A DNA stretch of 64,000 nt from Peptococcaceae bacterium (GTDB taxonomy: Bacteria; Bacillota; Dehalobacteriia; UBA4068; UBA4997), in assembly GCA_022797295.1 (NCBI GenBank), contig JAAWKH010000005.1:1-64000 (forward strand). Reading direction: 5' to 3'. The position numbers were made by a program, and so were the translations under genes. The notes beneath the pieces were generated by a model. It made no database searches. It was given only the letters and a program-made list of their open reading frames with translations, and was not told the origin of the DNA. Of this stretch, positions 1 through 8,003 are shown piece after piece (position 1 is the stretch's first letter; every line of letters begins with the position of its first letter).

Positions 1-18
1 GTATACCATATGGTATAC
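1..18. promoter_or_regulatory. Perfect 18-bp palindrome, probable operator
   Basis: GTATACCATATGGTATAC is identical to its reverse complement. It sits about 20 bases downstream of the predicted start site of a strong minus-strand promoter that reads out of the window. A GTATAC core is typical of operators bound by GntR-family (FCD subgroup) regulators. The regulated gene lies outside the window, so the regulator is inference. Confidence 0.55.
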
Positions 19-44
19 TACGAGTTCAAAGGGCTTCCTGTAAT

Positions 45-73
45 AATATAACAGGTGCGGCGGAATTTGTCAA
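45..73 (-). promoter_or_regulatory. Sigma-A promoter reading leftwards out of the window
   Basis: On the minus strand, TTGACA (73-68) and TATATT (50-45) are separated by exactly 17 bases. Transcription would start near base 38 and run through the 1-18 palindrome into a gene beyond the left edge. Confidence 0.7.
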
Positions 74-164
74 GCCTTTTTTGCATTTTTTTGTGTTTTA
101 CTCTCAACAAACAAGGCCGCAACCTGCAATAACTAAATAACGCTTGAAATGTTTCATAATAAAA

Positions 165-1001
165 TCAGAGCTGACTATCGTCAATCTCATCTAAAATCCG
201 TAGTCGGTCGTCATAAACCGGAATACTAGCGCGGATTTTCGGCAAACAGGAGTAATCAAAATCCGCCAGCAAAATGCCCTGCTCCGTAGCCTCACGGCCA
301 CCGCAAATAAATTCACCCAACGGATTTAAGGCCATAGACCAGCCCGGATACTTGCCGCTGTGATCCTTGCCGGTTCGGTTGCAGGCCAACAAAAAAACCT
401 GATGGTCAATGGCCCGGGCCTGATTAAGCAACAACCAATGCTCAGCCCGAATTGTAGGCCATTGCGCCGGCACAATCAAGGTGTTGGCGCCACGCAAGGT
501 TAAATTTTGAATGGTGGCCGGAAAACGCAAATCATAGCAAATCGCCAAACCAAAAAGCCCCCAAGGTGTTTCCACCAAACCCCATTCGTCACCAGGCGCA
601 AAGTAGTCCGGCTCCTGCAAACCATTGGGGAATAAATGCAGCTTTCGATATTTGTAAATAATCTCGCCCTTATCGTCAATTACCAAAGCAGTATTGTAGA
701 AAGTATCGCCTCGCTTTTCCGCAATAGTACCGCCAAAAATATACATACCATATTCCTTGGCTTTACGCATCAGCAAACGAGCGCTGCTACCCTGGCGCAG
801 GTTTTGAGCCAGCTCTGGCAAATGCGTCAGGTCGTAGCCCATATTCCAAAGCTCAGGCAGCAAAACCAGCTGTGCGCCACAGGCCGCAGCCTCATCAAGC
901 AACGCCGCGGCGGTGTTTTCATTATGTTGCACCTCGCCCGGCCGAATATCAAATTGCAACAAAGCCGCCCGTAAAAGCTGTTTAGTTGTGTTTTCCGGCA
1001 T
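165..1001 (-). CDS. Carbon-nitrogen hydrolase (nitrilase superfamily, omega-amidase-like)
   Basis: This is a 278-residue single-domain amidase of the nitrilase superfamily. The catalytic triad is visible: Glu50 in LLPELW, Lys120 in YKYRKLHLF and Cys155 in GLAICYDLRFP. Members hydrolyse small amides, and the length and motif spacing fit the omega-amidase/YafV-type branch, which hydrolyses 2-oxoglutaramate or 2-oxosuccinamate; the substrate here is inference. There is no signal peptide, so it should be cytoplasmic. GGGAG lies about 9 bases before the ATG. It is the last gene of a leftward run and starts 20 bases after the HAD gene stops, so co-transcription is likely. Confidence 0.85.
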   Translation of the reverse strand: MPENTTKQLLRAALLQFDIRPGEVQHNENTAAALLDEAAACGAQLVLLPELWNMGYDLTHLPELAQNLRQGSSARLLMRKAKEYGMYIFGGTIAEKRGDTFYNTALVIDDKGEIIYKYRKLHLFPNGLQEPDYFAPGDEWGLVETPWGLFGLAICYDLRFPATIQNLTLRGANTLIVPAQWPTIRAEHWLLLNQARAIDHQVFLLACNRTGKDHSGKYPGWSMALNPLGEFICGGREATEQGILLADFDYSCLPKIRASIPVYDDRLRILDEIDDSQL

Positions 1002-1021
1002 TATTCATCACTCCCGTTTTC

Positions 1022-1723
1022 CTATTCAAGATTAGCAATTTGAAACAATGGCAGCAGTTCAACCAGTTTATGCACCACCGGCACCCGTTGTGTCAGTTCA
1101 ATATTTTCAAAATCCCAACCTTGGCAGACACGTACCAAAACAGCCGCCGCACCCACGGCCAAAGCCGGCGCAATCTCGCTTTTCAGGCTGTTGCCAATAA
1201 CCACGGTTTGACTAGGTGCAAAGGCATGTCTCTGCATAATATTTTTGTAAACTGCCGGTGTTTTTTTATCCACCACGATTATTTCCGCAAAATATTCATT
1301 CAAATTGTGCAGCTCAACCTTATATTTCTGTTCATCATAGCCGCCTTGCGTCAACAAAACCAGCTTGTGTCCAGCCTCCGCCAGCAAATCCAGCACCAGC
1401 CTAGCGCCATCCACCAGTGGATAATCAGCTTCCCGAAAGCTGTTGCCCAGCTCCTCAAAAGCAGCTAGCTGTTCCTCATCCAACGGCTGATAGCAACGCT
1501 CACAATAGAACTCATAGGTTTTGCGCATCGCCTGCGGAAAAGCCCACGGCACATAAGCGTCCGCCTGCTCAATAGCCTCTCGATCAAAAGCGTCTAAGGT
1601 ATAATAAACATTATCATCATCAAAACCCAACGCCGCCATTTGCTGCAAAAATTGCTCCGTCAGCTCAACAAAAACCTGATGCGTATAAATTAGAGTGTCA
1701 TCTAAATCAAAAATTAACAGCAT
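1022..1723 (-). CDS. HAD-family hydrolase
   Basis: A 233-residue haloacid-dehalogenase phosphatase. The N-terminus MLLIFDLDDTL carries motif I with nucleophile Asp6 and acid/base Asp8. Motif II is LLTQGG, and the C-terminal IGNSLKSEIAPA segment supplies the motif IV region. The frame is open further upstream, but ATG 1723 is chosen because AGGAGA lies about 6 bases before it and the family begins at this hydrophobic strand. Substrate is unknown; the architecture resembles FMN/phosphoglycolate-type phosphatases. It begins 11 bases after the upstream DnaI-like ATPase gene ends. Confidence 0.8.
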   Translation of the reverse strand: MLLIFDLDDTLIYTHQVFVELTEQFLQQMAALGFDDDNVYYTLDAFDREAIEQADAYVPWAFPQAMRKTYEFYCERCYQPLDEEQLAAFEELGNSFREADYPLVDGARLVLDLLAEAGHKLVLLTQGGYDEQKYKVELHNLNEYFAEIIVVDKKTPAVYKNIMQRHAFAPSQTVVIGNSLKSEIAPALAVGAAAVLVRVCQGWDFENIELTQRVPVVHKLVELLPLFQIANLE

Positions 1724-1733
1724 ACATATCTCC

Positions 1734-2543
1734 TCAGACTTTTTCCAGACCACGCAGACGCAAATCCCGGTCACAGGCTAGCAAACAGGGCTCGCACAGA
1801 CTAAGCAGGCGCGAAAGAGAGCGAGTTCCCAAAAGTCCTTGCAAATCGGCAAAGTTCAGATTGGTGGTAGCAATGGTTGTTAAACATTCATTCATCCGAT
1901 AATTCAAAATGGTAAACAGAACGCTACGCGTCCAATCAGAAAAATTATGGCTGCCCAAATCATCCAAAATCAGCACCGGCACCCTTTTTGCCTGCTCCTG
2001 CAAGCGGCGCACCTCATCCTCCTGACCGGAAAAAGCCCCGCGCAGCTCATCCAAAAAATCAGGCACCACCAAAAACAACACCTTCTGCCGTCGCCGCAGC
2101 AAATAATTAGCCGCTGCCGCCGCCAAATGCGTTTTACCGCTACCCACCTGGCCCAAAAGCAACAAACCGCGCGGAGCGCCGCCAGCCACCAGCTTTTCAC
2201 AACAGCTGAGCATTTTGGCACAAGCCTCCTTGGCCAGCTCATAATAGGTACGCCCTTTGCCGCCTGGAGCCTGCACATTACCTGGATAATTGGCCAGCTC
2301 AAACTGTTCAAACGTCATTTTCTGTAAAGCTGGCTGCAAACGAGCCGCCCGGCAGGCCTGCTGAAAATGCCGCTCCGCGTGACAGCGACAAAGCTGAGCC
2401 CGGCCGTCTGAACGCAAAATATAGCCGCTACCACCACAGATTGGGCATGCTGTCTCCTGCTGACGGCCTGCGGGCCGGCGATTAGGCCGCATACCAGCTG
2501 CTTCAATATCCGCCGTTTTGATTATTTCCGAAAACTCCTGCAT
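1734..2543 (-). CDS. DnaI/DnaC-like ATP-binding protein
   Basis: An AAA+ ATPase of about 269 residues related to the helicase loader DnaC/DnaI and to IstB. An N-terminal zinc-finger-like cluster (CPICGGSG, then CRCH) precedes the ATPase core, which has Walker A GQVGSGKTH and Walker B VLILDDLGS. DnaI-type proteins load the replicative helicase; the zinc motif and length fit that role better than an insertion-sequence IstB, and no transposase lies nearby. ATG 2543 is preferred over ATG 2561 because GGAG sits 4 bases before it. No primosome partner (dnaB or dnaD) is in the window. Confidence 0.75.
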   Translation of the reverse strand: MQEFSEIIKTADIEAAGMRPNRRPAGRQQETACPICGGSGYILRSDGRAQLCRCHAERHFQQACRAARLQPALQKMTFEQFELANYPGNVQAPGGKGRTYYELAKEACAKMLSCCEKLVAGGAPRGLLLLGQVGSGKTHLAAAAANYLLRRRQKVLFLVVPDFLDELRGAFSGQEDEVRRLQEQAKRVPVLILDDLGSHNFSDWTRSVLFTILNYRMNECLTTIATTNLNFADLQGLLGTRSLSRLLSLCEPCLLACDRDLRLRGLEKV

Positions 2544-2589
2544 CCAGCTCCACTCCCACATCCTGTTATTTTAGCCAACTTAAAGGCTT

Positions 2590-4008
2590 TTATTTATCCG
2601 CATTACTGTTGATATTATTAACGACATTTTCTTGCAACCACCCCGCAGCCTGCTTTAAAGCAGACTCCATTGCCGGCAAAGCCGGGCCGCCTGGCGTGCA
2701 ACGAGCCGCCACGCATTTATCAATAGCAATATAATCGTAAATATCCGCCTGAAACACCGCAGAAAACTGCTGAATTTCCGCCAGAGGCAAATCCTCCAAA
2801 CCAACGCCCTTGTCCTCAGCGTGCTTCACCAGCTGACCAATAATACTGTGCGCCTCCCGAAAAGGTACACCGCGCGCCGCCAAATAATCCGCCGCGTCGG
2901 TGGCGTTGATGAAACCGCCCTTGGCCCGCTCATGCATACGCTCCTGGTTAACACGCATAGTAGCCAGCATCGGAGCAAAAACCAGCAGCGATTTTTTAAC
3001 GGTATCTACTGTGTCAAAAAGGGCCTCTTTGTCCTCCTGCAAATCCTTGTTGTAGGCCAAAGGCAATCCTTTAAGCATCGTAAGCGCGCTCATCAAATGC
3101 CCAAACACACGACCGCTTTTGCCACGCACCAACTCTGCCACATCAGGGTTTTTCTTCTGTGGCATAATTGATGAACCAGTGCTATAACCATCATCCAACG
3201 TGATATAACCAAACTCATTAGAAGACCACAGCACAATCTCCTCAGAAAGCCGCGATAAATGCACCATAATCAAAGAAGCCGCACTGATAAACTCAACCAC
3301 AAAATCTCGATCGCTTACCGCGTCCAAAGTGTTGGCACAAATATCCGCAAATCCCAATTCAAACGCCACAAAATACCGGTCAATCGGAAAAGTCGTGCCG
3401 GCCAGCGCGCCGGCGCCCAGCGGCAGATAATCTGCCCGACGCGCACAATCAGTCAAGCGCTCAAAATCTCGACGAAACATCTGGAAATAAGCCAACAGAT
3501 GATGTCCCATTGTGATAGGCTGAGCCTTTTGCAAATGCGTGTAGCCAGCCATCACACTGGCCTTATGCTCTGCCGCCAAATCCAACAAGGTTTGCAACAG
3601 CTTGTACAGCAGCTCCTGCACCTCCGCCACTTGTTGTTTAAGATACAGGCGCATATCCAAAGCCACCTGGTCGTTGCGGCTGCGGGCCGTGTGTAGCTTT
3701 TTGCCAACCTCGCCCACGCGTTCGGTCAAAATCTTTTCAATATTCATATGAATATCTTCCGCACCAACTTCAAATTCCACCTGGCCAGCGTCAATATCAA
3801 TCCTAATTTGTTGCAAAGCAGCTACCAAGGTTTCAGCCTCCGCCTGGCTGATAATCCCCTGTTTGCCCAGCATTTTGGCATGAGCAATAGAACCGGCAAT
3901 ATCATGCTGATATAAAATCTGGTCAAAGCTGATTGAGGAATGAAAATCCTCCACCAGCTTGTCTGTGCTTTTGGCAAAACGTCCGCCCCACATTTTAGTT
4001 TCCGTCAA
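2590..4008 (-). CDS. argH: Argininosuccinate lyase
   Basis: This 472-residue enzyme is full length and splits argininosuccinate into arginine and fumarate, the last step of arginine synthesis. The fumarase/aspartase superfamily signature GSSIMPQKKNPD is present, as are the N-terminal MWGGRF motif and the HTARSRNDQ segment. The usual partner argG is not in the window, so argH is isolated from the rest of the pathway here. Its leader (4009-4179) contains a long inverted repeat that could matter for control. The DnaI-like gene follows about 45 bases downstream. Confidence 0.97.
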   Translation of the reverse strand: MTETKMWGGRFAKSTDKLVEDFHSSISFDQILYQHDIAGSIAHAKMLGKQGIISQAEAETLVAALQQIRIDIDAGQVEFEVGAEDIHMNIEKILTERVGEVGKKLHTARSRNDQVALDMRLYLKQQVAEVQELLYKLLQTLLDLAAEHKASVMAGYTHLQKAQPITMGHHLLAYFQMFRRDFERLTDCARRADYLPLGAGALAGTTFPIDRYFVAFELGFADICANTLDAVSDRDFVVEFISAASLIMVHLSRLSEEIVLWSSNEFGYITLDDGYSTGSSIMPQKKNPDVAELVRGKSGRVFGHLMSALTMLKGLPLAYNKDLQEDKEALFDTVDTVKKSLLVFAPMLATMRVNQERMHERAKGGFINATDAADYLAARGVPFREAHSIIGQLVKHAEDKGVGLEDLPLAEIQQFSAVFQADIYDYIAIDKCVAARCTPGGPALPAMESALKQAAGWLQENVVNNINSNADK

Positions 4009-4073
4009 TTTTCTGCACCTCTGTTTATTAAAATTTATTGCTTATTGTTAAAGCATTTAAGCTGTTGACAAAT

Positions 4074-4136
4074 AAAAAATCTGCCGTAACACTGCTCTTG
4101 CATTACGCAACCAAGCAATATTATAGCAGATTTTTT
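4074..4136. repeat. 11-bp perfect inverted repeat in the argH leader
   Basis: AAAAAATCTGC (4074-4084) and GCAGATTTTTT (4126-4136) are perfect inverted repeats 41 bases apart. The region between them contains a shorter inverted repeat, CGTAA/TTACG. Because both arms carry A/T tracts, it may be a terminator for the upstream membrane-protein gene or an attenuator of argH. A minus-strand TATAAT lies inside the loop at 4120-4125, with TAGGCA 17 bases upstream, so a start site inside the structure is possible. Confidence 0.4.
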
Positions 4137-4179
4137 GCCTCCTGCCTAGTGGTTGAAACAAATTTTCTTATGTTGTTGT

Positions 4180-4593
4180 TCAAGCCACTCCCAAAACTCC
4201 GCCCAGGCCACCAGCCATAAACAGCAACAAGCCTTTCACCAACAAACCTAAAATGGATATGCCGCCAGCCGTCAGCCCAACCACACTGCCCAGAAGCAGC
4301 AACCCCAAAAGCAGAGCAGCCAACAACAGTCCGTGCCAAAGGCCCCGTCGTCCTGCCCCTTTGGCTGCGGCAAAAGCCCCGGCAAACACCGCCACTCCAA
4401 GCACTGCCAGCTGTAACAAATGCGCCGTGCTGCCAGACAAAGAGGTGAAGCAATAAGCCGCCGCCAAAGCCAAACTGAAAAGCGCCACCAGAGAACAGCT
4501 AAGCAACAGCCCTCGCCCCAACTGGATTGGCGAAATACCATCGCCGCTGGACTCATCGACTGAACCGCCCATAATGGCAAAAATCTCTTTCAA
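4180..4593 (-). CDS. TIGR04086-type small membrane protein
   Basis: A very hydrophobic protein of about 137 residues with four predicted membrane segments rich in Leu, Ala and Gly. It resembles the TIGR04086 (YrzE-like) membrane proteins of spore-forming Firmicutes, whose function is unknown. The best start is TTG 4593, with AAAGGA 9 bases upstream; the frame opens three codons earlier at another TTG that is badly placed relative to this site. It lies between sigK and argH, all on the minus strand. Confidence 0.65.
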   Translation of the reverse strand: MKEIFAIMGGSVDESSGDGISPIQLGRGLLLSCSLVALFSLALAAAYCFTSLSGSTAHLLQLAVLGVAVFAGAFAAAKGAGRRGLWHGLLLAALLLGLLLLGSVVGLTAGGISILGLLVKGLLLFMAGGLGGVLGVA

Positions 4594-4667
4594 AGCCCTC
4601 AATCCTTTCTATGTAAATTTTCATCTAAAAACTTTTCCATAAATAAATCAAGCTGTTAGAATATATG

Positions 4668-5360
4668 CTATTCCTCAAATGATTTATGCAGCTTTTGTAG
4701 GGCTTTTTTTTCAATCCGGCTAACGTAGGAACGGCTAATACCCAGTTGTTTGGCAATTTCTCGTTGCGTGTGCTCCTCCGCCCCGCACAAACCGTAACGC
4801 TGGATAATTATATAACGCTCTTTAGGTGATAAGCCTTTCAAGGAAAGGTGCAACAACCGCTCATCATCCTTGCTTTCCACAGTGTCTAAAATCTCAGTGC
4901 CATCGCTGCCCAGCGTTTCCAACAGAGTAATTTGATTTCCCTCCTTGTCGGAGCCAATCGGGTCGTTTAGGGAAACCTCCGTTCGCCGGTTTTTGGAAGA
5001 CCGCAGATACATCAGCACTTCATTTTCAATGCAACGAGCGGCATAAGTGGTAAGCTTGATATTTTTAGCCAAATCAAATGTATTAATAGCCTTAATCAAG
5101 CCGATTGTGCCAATGGAAATCAAATCCTCCCGTTCCGGGCCGTGATTTTCAAACTTTTTCACAATGTGCGCCACCAAACGCAAATTATGTTCAATTAAAA
5201 TCAAGCGAGCGTTTTTATCACCATCCGCCCAGGCTTGTAAATATTTTTTTTCTTCCTCCGACGCCAACGGCTTGGGAAAAGCATTGCTGTTCAAATAGCC
5301 CAGCAAAAAGCCCATTCCCGGCACCAAAGAACCAAACAAGTAAATAAGCTCCCAAAACAT
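4668..5360 (-). CDS. sigK: RNA polymerase sporulation sigma factor SigK
   Basis: A 230-residue sigma-70 family factor for late mother-cell gene expression. The first 20 or so residues are hydrophobic (LIYLFGSLVPGMGFLLGYL), as expected of the pro-sequence removed by the SpoIVFB protease, whose gene is also in this window. Region 2 (DLISIGTIGLIKAINTFD) and the region 4 helix-turn-helix (TQREIAKQLGISRSYVSRIE) are intact. The gene is continuous, so no skin-type prophage interrupts it. GGAGG lies 9 bases before the ATG. Its presence is direct evidence that the organism belongs to an endospore-forming lineage. Confidence 0.93.
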   Translation of the reverse strand: MFWELIYLFGSLVPGMGFLLGYLNSNAFPKPLASEEEKKYLQAWADGDKNARLILIEHNLRLVAHIVKKFENHGPEREDLISIGTIGLIKAINTFDLAKNIKLTTYAARCIENEVLMYLRSSKNRRTEVSLNDPIGSDKEGNQITLLETLGSDGTEILDTVESKDDERLLHLSLKGLSPKERYIIIQRYGLCGAEEHTQREIAKQLGISRSYVSRIEKKALQKLHKSFEE

Positions 5361-5419
5361 TTCCTCAACCTCCGCCTAAAATCTTGCCTACTGCTCAATT
5401 CTATGCGAAATAGCCAAAA

Positions 5420-5453
5420 AAATGCCGATACCCAAAAACGAGTATCGGCATTT
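5420..5453 (-). terminator. Rho-independent terminator of the S41-blaI-blaR1 operon
   Basis: AAATGCCGATAC and GTATCGGCATTT form a perfect 12-bp stem with a 10-base loop. On the minus strand it is followed by a run of T (5414-5420). It lies just beyond the M23 remnant, and so ends transcription of the blaR1 operon before sigK. Confidence 0.85.
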
Positions 5454-5478
5454 AAGCATTTTTATTAACTTGCTAGTT

Positions 5479-5700
5479 TTATTCCAACACCACCAGAGGG
5501 TCAACAGCCTGGCCATCATACATCATTACAAAATGCAGATGACTGCCAGTGCTTTGGCCGGTGAAGCCAACATAACCAATAATCTGACCGGTCTCAACTG
5601 TATCGCCAGCTTTAACCGCCAGGCTGGACAAATGGGAATAACGAGTTTCCCAAAGACCTAAATTCGGATGCTGTAATATAATCTTGTTACCGATTACTGC
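5479..5700 (-). pseudogene. Remnant of an M23 (LytM) peptidase domain at the end of blaR1
   Basis: Reading minus from about 5700 to the TAA at 5479-5481 gives about 72 residues that look like the second half of an M23 metallopeptidase domain: GNKIILQHPN, TRYSHLSSLAVKAGDTV, TGQIIGYVGFTGQSTG, then GSHLHF and AVDPL. The HLH zinc/catalytic motif is present, but the first half, with the HxxxD zinc ligands, is missing. There is no start codon near its beginning and a TGA lies just upstream in frame. It overlaps the last codons of blaR1 in another frame. Fused M56-M23 proteins exist in Firmicutes, so this looks like the decayed tail of such a fusion. Confidence 0.75.
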
Positions 5701-7582
5701 TGCTCAAGCCGTCAATCAGCCAATTTCCGTCTTTTTGCTCCTCAACCTCCAACGTTATGGCCAGTTCACTGTAACCGCTTTGGCCGTTTGGCCGTATGAT
5801 TAAAGCGTGCAAATCCAGGCTGTTCGGCTCTACCGCCCGCTGCTCAGCATAAACAGCCACCACCTCGCCCAACATAGTATCAGCATACTGCCAGCCAACA
5901 TTTTCAATAGCCTCACCATAGCAAAAGGCTTGCATAGCCTGATAATCGCCTTGCTGCCAAGCCTGCAAAAACTGCGGCACCACGGCAAACCGCTCTGGCA
6001 GAGACAGAATAGTATTTATCGTTTTATTTTCGCTTGGCAAAGGCAGGCTGAGCAAGCGTAGAATTTCACCGCCGTTTGCATCATACTGCAAAATCATCAA
6101 CCCGTCCAGCAAACTGCCGCCCCCAGCCGCCGACATTTGCGCAATCTCCAACAGCACTTCCACCGGCACATAAATCACATCATTGCGCATTTGCGCGCCA
6201 ATCTGCGTATCCGTCAGGCTGAACTGTCGCTGATAAAAGCAATGCAGCACCTGGCCGCCGGCCGCGTCTGTCTGCCACTGGTAAAGCGTTAATTTAACCA
6301 AACCGTTTTCATATTGTAGGCTACTGTTGTCGTTCGGCTCAATCACCCGAAATTTTTCCAACGTTTCCCGCAGCGGCAAATATATCTGCCCGTTTTCAGC
6401 CACAAACGGCGCATTAGCCAGCTGCACCTTTTCTCCATTGCTGCTCACCACAACCACACTGGTCGCCGGGTTGACATTATTTTCCTCCGCCCGGATTTCT
6501 CTGGCGGCCCTAACGCTATAATATGAACCAAAAACCATTATCAACGCTGTCAATATAAACGCTAAAAACCGCACTCCATTGTTGCGATTGGCATTATGTT
6601 TACTAATCACTTCAAACCTCCTTTTAATTTCACTCTTCGCCGTATTTATGCCCGTATATAATTTGTTTTTAGCTGGCAAAGAAATGGAAAGGCTGGCAAC
6701 GCGCAAAATTGTCCGCATATAATTCTGCCTTTGGGCCTGACTCCAAAACCTGATAACTTTCAAATCGCAACATATTTCACATTCTTGTTCCAGCTGCCGC
6801 TCCAACAGATAAATCGCTGGATTAAACCAATGGCCTGATTTTACAAGCAGCATAGTCAATTTAATCCACAAATCCTTTTGCTCCAAATGATTCAGCTCAT
6901 GCTTTAGGATGTTATGCCAATCTTCGGCCGACAACTCAGCCGCTGGCAACAATATGCAAGGATTAAACAGACCAATCAGCATTGGAGCCACCGGCAAAGC
7001 ATCCGTTTTTTGCCGGCGCAGCTCCAGCCCCGGCGCGGCGCAGCACATTTTGTCAATGTCACTTTCCGGCAGTGGTATATCCTGCCAGGAAATAGCCTCG
7101 CTGGTTTGTTGCAGACTGATCGCAAAACGTCGATATTTATTTAAGCGGCTCAGCACCAGCAACAGGCTAATCAACAACCAGACCACAGCCAAATAAAATG
7201 TTAAATCACTGTGCAACACAACCGACAGAAAAGTTGGCTGTTCAGCATATGTCGGCTGCGCCAAAATCTCAGGCACAGTAACCGGCAACGCTTCCTCTTT
7301 TGAATAGTCTGGCTCCTGCACCATTGGCGCAGTGTGCTGGAAAGACAACGCACCCTCAACAGGCTCAGCGCTTGAATTACCACCCCAACCATACATCAGC
7401 AAGCACACAGGTGAGATAAACAGCAGCATCAGCAAGCTTGCCCAAATGTTATATTGCCATTCGTGCCCCAGCCAGCGGCTGGTTAAACGACGAACTATAA
7501 ATAACAACAAAATCAGCACTGTTGCTATCAGTGAAATAGCCACAGTATGTAAAAAAATGTGTAAAAAAATCTGCCTGAACAT
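5687..7582 (-). CDS. blaR1: BlaR1/MecR1-like M56 metallopeptidase sensor
   Basis: A 631-residue integral membrane sensor-protease. Several N-terminal membrane helices surround the M56 zinc site HELNH (228-232). A further helix near 345-365 leads to an extracellular part of about 265 residues. That part is not a penicillin-binding domain: it has a segment like copper-amine-oxidase N-terminal domains (LANAPFVAENGQIYLPLRE), followed by an unrecognised tail. In the family, signal binding outside activates the protease, which cleaves the BlaI repressor. It lies 11 bases after blaI. The signal is unknown; an M23 remnant overlaps its 3' end out of frame, suggesting it once ended in a peptidoglycan-hydrolase domain. 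Confidence 0.85.
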   Translation of the reverse strand: MFRQIFLHIFLHTVAISLIATVLILLLFIVRRLTSRWLGHEWQYNIWASLLMLLFISPVCLLMYGWGGNSSAEPVEGALSFQHTAPMVQEPDYSKEEALPVTVPEILAQPTYAEQPTFLSVVLHSDLTFYLAVVWLLISLLLVLSRLNKYRRFAISLQQTSEAISWQDIPLPESDIDKMCCAAPGLELRRQKTDALPVAPMLIGLFNPCILLPAAELSAEDWHNILKHELNHLEQKDLWIKLTMLLVKSGHWFNPAIYLLERQLEQECEICCDLKVIRFWSQAQRQNYMRTILRVASLSISLPAKNKLYTGINTAKSEIKRRFEVISKHNANRNNGVRFLAFILTALIMVFGSYYSVRAAREIRAEENNVNPATSVVVVSSNGEKVQLANAPFVAENGQIYLPLRETLEKFRVIEPNDNSSLQYENGLVKLTLYQWQTDAAGGQVLHCFYQRQFSLTDTQIGAQMRNDVIYVPVEVLLEIAQMSAAGGGSLLDGLMILQYDANGGEILRLLSLPLPSENKTINTILSLPERFAVVPQFLQAWQQGDYQAMQAFCYGEAIENVGWQYADTMLGEVVAVYAEQRAVEPNSLDLHALIIRPNGQSGYSELAITLEVEEQKDGNWLIDGLSSSNR

Positions 7583-7593
7583 AGCTTAACACC

Positions 7594-7977
7594 TCACAAC
7601 TTAAAAAGCTCCCTCAGTTCCGCAATATCCTGCTCAGACAGCTGGCGGCTGGCCACCAACGAAGCCGCCAAGCTGCCAACAGAGCCATGATACAACGTGT
7701 CCAGCAGCTCGTTGGCAGCGCTTTGGCGATAATCCTCCTCATCCAACAATGCCCGATAAAGATAACCATTACCGCTAGCAGCTTTTTGACGCTGCACCAC
7801 CCCTTTTTCCTCCAAACGAGTCAGCATAGTGGCTAAAGTGGTGCGCTGCCAGTGCTTATCCGCCAAGCTTTGATTAATCTGCTTGGCAGAAAGCCCCTCT
7901 GAAGCCGTGGCCTGCCCTTGCCACAGAACCTGCATAATCGCCAGTTCCGCTTTGGTTAAATTAATAGAATCTTTCAT
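7594..7977 (-). CDS. blaI: BlaI/MecI-family transcriptional repressor
   Basis: A 127-residue winged-helix repressor. The N-terminus (LTKAELAIMQVLW) and the recognition region (TTLATMLTRLEEKGVVQR) match the BlaI/MecI/CopY family, followed by a C-terminal dimerisation helix pair. It should bind TACA/TGTA palindromes, two of which lie over the promoter of the S41 gene upstream, so it probably represses the whole S41-blaI-blaR1 operon, including itself. Proteolysis by the adjacent BlaR1 would relieve repression. AGGAG precedes the ATG. It starts 26 bases after the S41 protease gene ends. Confidence 0.9.
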   Translation of the reverse strand: MKDSINLTKAELAIMQVLWQGQATASEGLSAKQINQSLADKHWQRTTLATMLTRLEEKGVVQRQKAASGNGYLYRALLDEEDYRQSAANELLDTLYHGSVGSLAASLVASRQLSEQDIAELRELFKL

Positions 7978-8003
7978 TGTAATTCTCCTGTTCAGTTTTC
8001 CTG

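Noticed and set aside
1734-2543. IstB of an IS21-type insertion sequence
   Set aside because: No istA transposase or terminal repeats are adjacent, and the zinc-finger N-terminus fits a DnaI-like loader.
5422-5661. Plus-strand 79-residue open frame
   Set aside because: It is the antisense shadow of the minus-strand M23 remnant and starts inside a terminator hairpin.
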